A stretch of DNA of 5,832 nucleotides from assembly GCA_028718405.1 (NCBI GenBank), contig JAQULV010000109.1, positions 1 to 5,832 on the forward strand, given 5' to 3'. Below the pieces are notes generated by a model that saw only the letters and a list, made by a program, of their open reading frames with translations, was not told where the DNA came from and ran no database searches. This document shows positions 4,344-5,832 of the stretch, in pieces. Both the position numbers and the translations under genes were made by a program. This DNA comes from Smithellaceae bacterium (GTDB lineage Bacteria > Desulfobacterota > Syntrophia > Syntrophales > JAQULV01). Every line of letters begins with the position of its first letter. Position 1 is the first letter of the stretch.

Positions 4344-5832
4344 ATGGCAATGGGGAGTCAGCTCCTTGGCGACGCATACGTGAACATCACGGGCGAGACG
4401 AGTAAGCTGGAGCAGGCACTCGCCAGAGCGTCGTCGCTCGTTCATTCGGCAGTGACCAATATCGGCAAGACCCTGGTCATTGGGATCGGTGGCGCACTTG
4501 CCACGGCCGCAGGAACCGCCGTAGCCGCGATTTGGCAATGGGCAAAGGAGGAACAGTCGGTCACCGATCTGTCGTCGTCAATTAAGATGCTTGGCGGGGA
4601 TGTAGAGCAACTTGTTCCAAAATACGAACGAGTGATGGCGCAAATTCAACAGAACACGACCATCGCCGACGACGCCTCCCGGAGCGCGATGGCTTATGCC
4701 GCGAGCATGGGGGCTCCGGTGGATCGGCTTGACGATTTGGCGATTGCGGCAGCAGGGCTATCCGCTCGTCTTGGAATGTCTATGCGGACGGCCATGATGC
4801 TCCTGACCCGTTCACTAACTTCGGGGCAGTTCACGTTGTTCACGCGGTACGGTCTCGCCATCGACAAGACCAAAACTAAGACCGAGCAGTTCGCACAAGT
4901 GATCGAATTCGCCAATAAGGGATTCGGCAAGCAGGCCGATATGGTAAACACTATTACCAGTCGGCTTACACAGCTCAAAAACAACTTCGGAGATATTATG
5001 GAGGCCCTTGGCAAGAATCTCGCAGAGCGGTTCAAGATTAAGGAGATTTTTGAAACTGCCTCCAAGGCGATGTTCCGGTTTGGTCAGTCTATACAGTTGG
5101 CGATAGATAAGATCAAGCCGGGCACCTTCGGTCTGGGCAAATTGGCGGATCGGTTCGATAAAATCGGGGAACGGCTGGTTGCCATCGCGCTGTTCCTGCC
5201 GTCATTGTGGAAGGCTGGTAAGGGGATTTTCGGGAATTGGGAAAACTTCAAGGACGTCTTCAAGACGATCCTTAAAGAGGGAGCGAGTCTGTTCCTCACC
5301 ACGCTCATCGAGGGGTTCAAGATGCTGCGTCCGCTCTTCCAGGGGCTGGGGGAGATCGTCGCGTCGGCTGTTGAAGGGTATCTGTCAAGAGTACCCATCC
5401 TTAACAAGCTTATTATTGGAAGGCCATTGGCTGAAATGGCCGAGGCGGATGTGCGCCAGGAGCTTGGTTACAAACCTGGTGAAGCTATTCTTGACGGGTC
5501 AGACAAGAGGAAGATAAAGCAGCGTTATTTGGATATGCGTGCCGAATATGAAGAGAATCAGTTTTCTGGAGGTGGCAAGCTTGGCGAGCGAATGAGGCAA
5601 CATATGATCGCCACCGCTGCCAAAAGAATCGAGACAGGAGCCACTAGAGCCATTGATTCTATAAATACGTTTACCGACGCAGTGAGCAAGAAGTATAGCG
5701 AAGCCGTTGATGCTATTCTCGTCAAGATTGAAGAACGAACCGGGGTTGATTTTTCAAAAGAATGGGAGGATGCTCTCGCAGCGGCCGCTAAGGCCTATCT
5801 GAACGCCGCTTCGCTTCAGAGGGGACTGGGAG
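4344..5832 (+). CDS. Tape measure protein, N-terminal 496 residues (3' end outside window)
   Basis: Predicted tape measure protein, which sets tail length as a rod inside the tube and is ejected during DNA entry. No stop occurs from ATG 4344 to the window edge, so it is partial. GGAGGT at 4330-4335 lies 8 bases upstream. Residues 1-35 hold G9-D-A-Y-V-N-I and a helix. Residues 42-63 are a hydrophobic, glycine/alanine-rich segment that could span a membrane. The 130-230 stretch has the class pattern: alternating alanine helices, R145 to L158 with L-L-T-R-S-L-T-S-G, Y169-G-L-A-I-D, and K211-N-N-F-G-D-I-M-E-A-L-G. A second hydrophobic patch lies at 278-289. From about residue 365 the sequence is charged and helical, likely coiled coil, and its DNA looks richer in A and T. 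No lytic or peptidase domain is visible in this part. Confidence 0.88.
   Translation, partial: MAMGSQLLGDAYVNITGETSKLEQALARASSLVHSAVTNIGKTLVIGIGGALATAAGTAVAAIWQWAKEEQSVTDLSSSIKMLGGDVEQLVPKYERVMAQIQQNTTIADDASRSAMAYAASMGAPVDRLDDLAIAAAGLSARLGMSMRTAMMLLTRSLTSGQFTLFTRYGLAIDKTKTKTEQFAQVIEFANKGFGKQADMVNTITSRLTQLKNNFGDIMEALGKNLAERFKIKEIFETASKAMFRFGQSIQLAIDKIKPGTFGLGKLADRFDKIGERLVAIALFLPSLWKAGKGIFGNWENFKDVFKTILKEGASLFLTTLIEGFKMLRPLFQGLGEIVASAVEGYLSRVPILNKLIIGRPLAEMAEADVRQELGYKPGEAILDGSDKRKIKQRYLDMRAEYEENQFSGGGKLGERMRQHMIATAAKRIETGATRAIDSINTFTDAVSKKYSEAVDAILVKIEERTGVDFSKEWEDALAAAAKAYLNAASLQRGLG

Noticed and set aside
1..5832. CRISPR arrays, tRNA genes, insertion sequences, attachment sites, promoters
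   Set aside because: Reading both strands showed no spaced direct repeats, cloverleaf, terminal inverted repeats or credible -35/-10 pair. Coding is essentially continuous with gaps under about 20 bases.

Overview
The window is a piece of the virion structural module of a tailed double-stranded DNA phage or prophage. All nine reading frames are on the + strand and follow the usual order from head completion to tail assembly: head-tail connector, a glycosyltransferase, head-tail adaptor (head closure), an HK97 gp10-like protein, tail terminator, tail tube protein, a tail assembly chaperone pair (G and G-T), and the first 496 codons of a tape measure protein that runs off the right edge. A tube gene directly follows the terminator and no sheath gene lies between them. 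With a tape measure gene as well, this points to a long non-contractile (siphovirus) tail. Portal, terminase, protease and capsid genes would be expected to the left, and distal tail and baseplate genes to the right. The DNA is moderately GC-rich and uses bacterial Shine-Dalgarno sites. Nothing in the sequence identifies the host, and integrated or free state cannot be told.

Region by region: 19-864 is a connector with an extra middle domain. 861-2042 is a complete GT-B glycosyltransferase that starts on a GTG overlapping the connector stop. 2024-2359, 2356-2793 and 2786-3208 are the small neck and tail-completion genes, each overlapping the next. 3221-3583 is a short tail tube protein behind a perfect AGGAGG site. 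3594-4061 encodes chaperone G. Near its 3' end lies a textbook -1 frameshift signal: slippery GGGAAAC at 4013-4019, a 5-nt spacer, and an 11-bp GC-rich stem at 4025-4057. The signal leads into the T frame, which ends at 4342. The tape measure gene starts at 4344. There is no intergenic space longer than about 20 bases and no promoter, terminator, RNA gene, CRISPR array or insertion sequence.

The genes work together as one assembly line. Connector, adaptor and gp10-like protein build the neck on the portal. Tube protein polymerises around the tape measure, which the G and G-T chaperones keep soluble, and the terminator caps the finished tail. The glycosyltransferase is the one gene with no structural role; it probably modifies a virion component, a host glycan or another small acceptor. 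I see no wholly new system. The points most worth attention are the clear frameshift element, the embedded glycosyltransferase, and the inserted domain in the connector.
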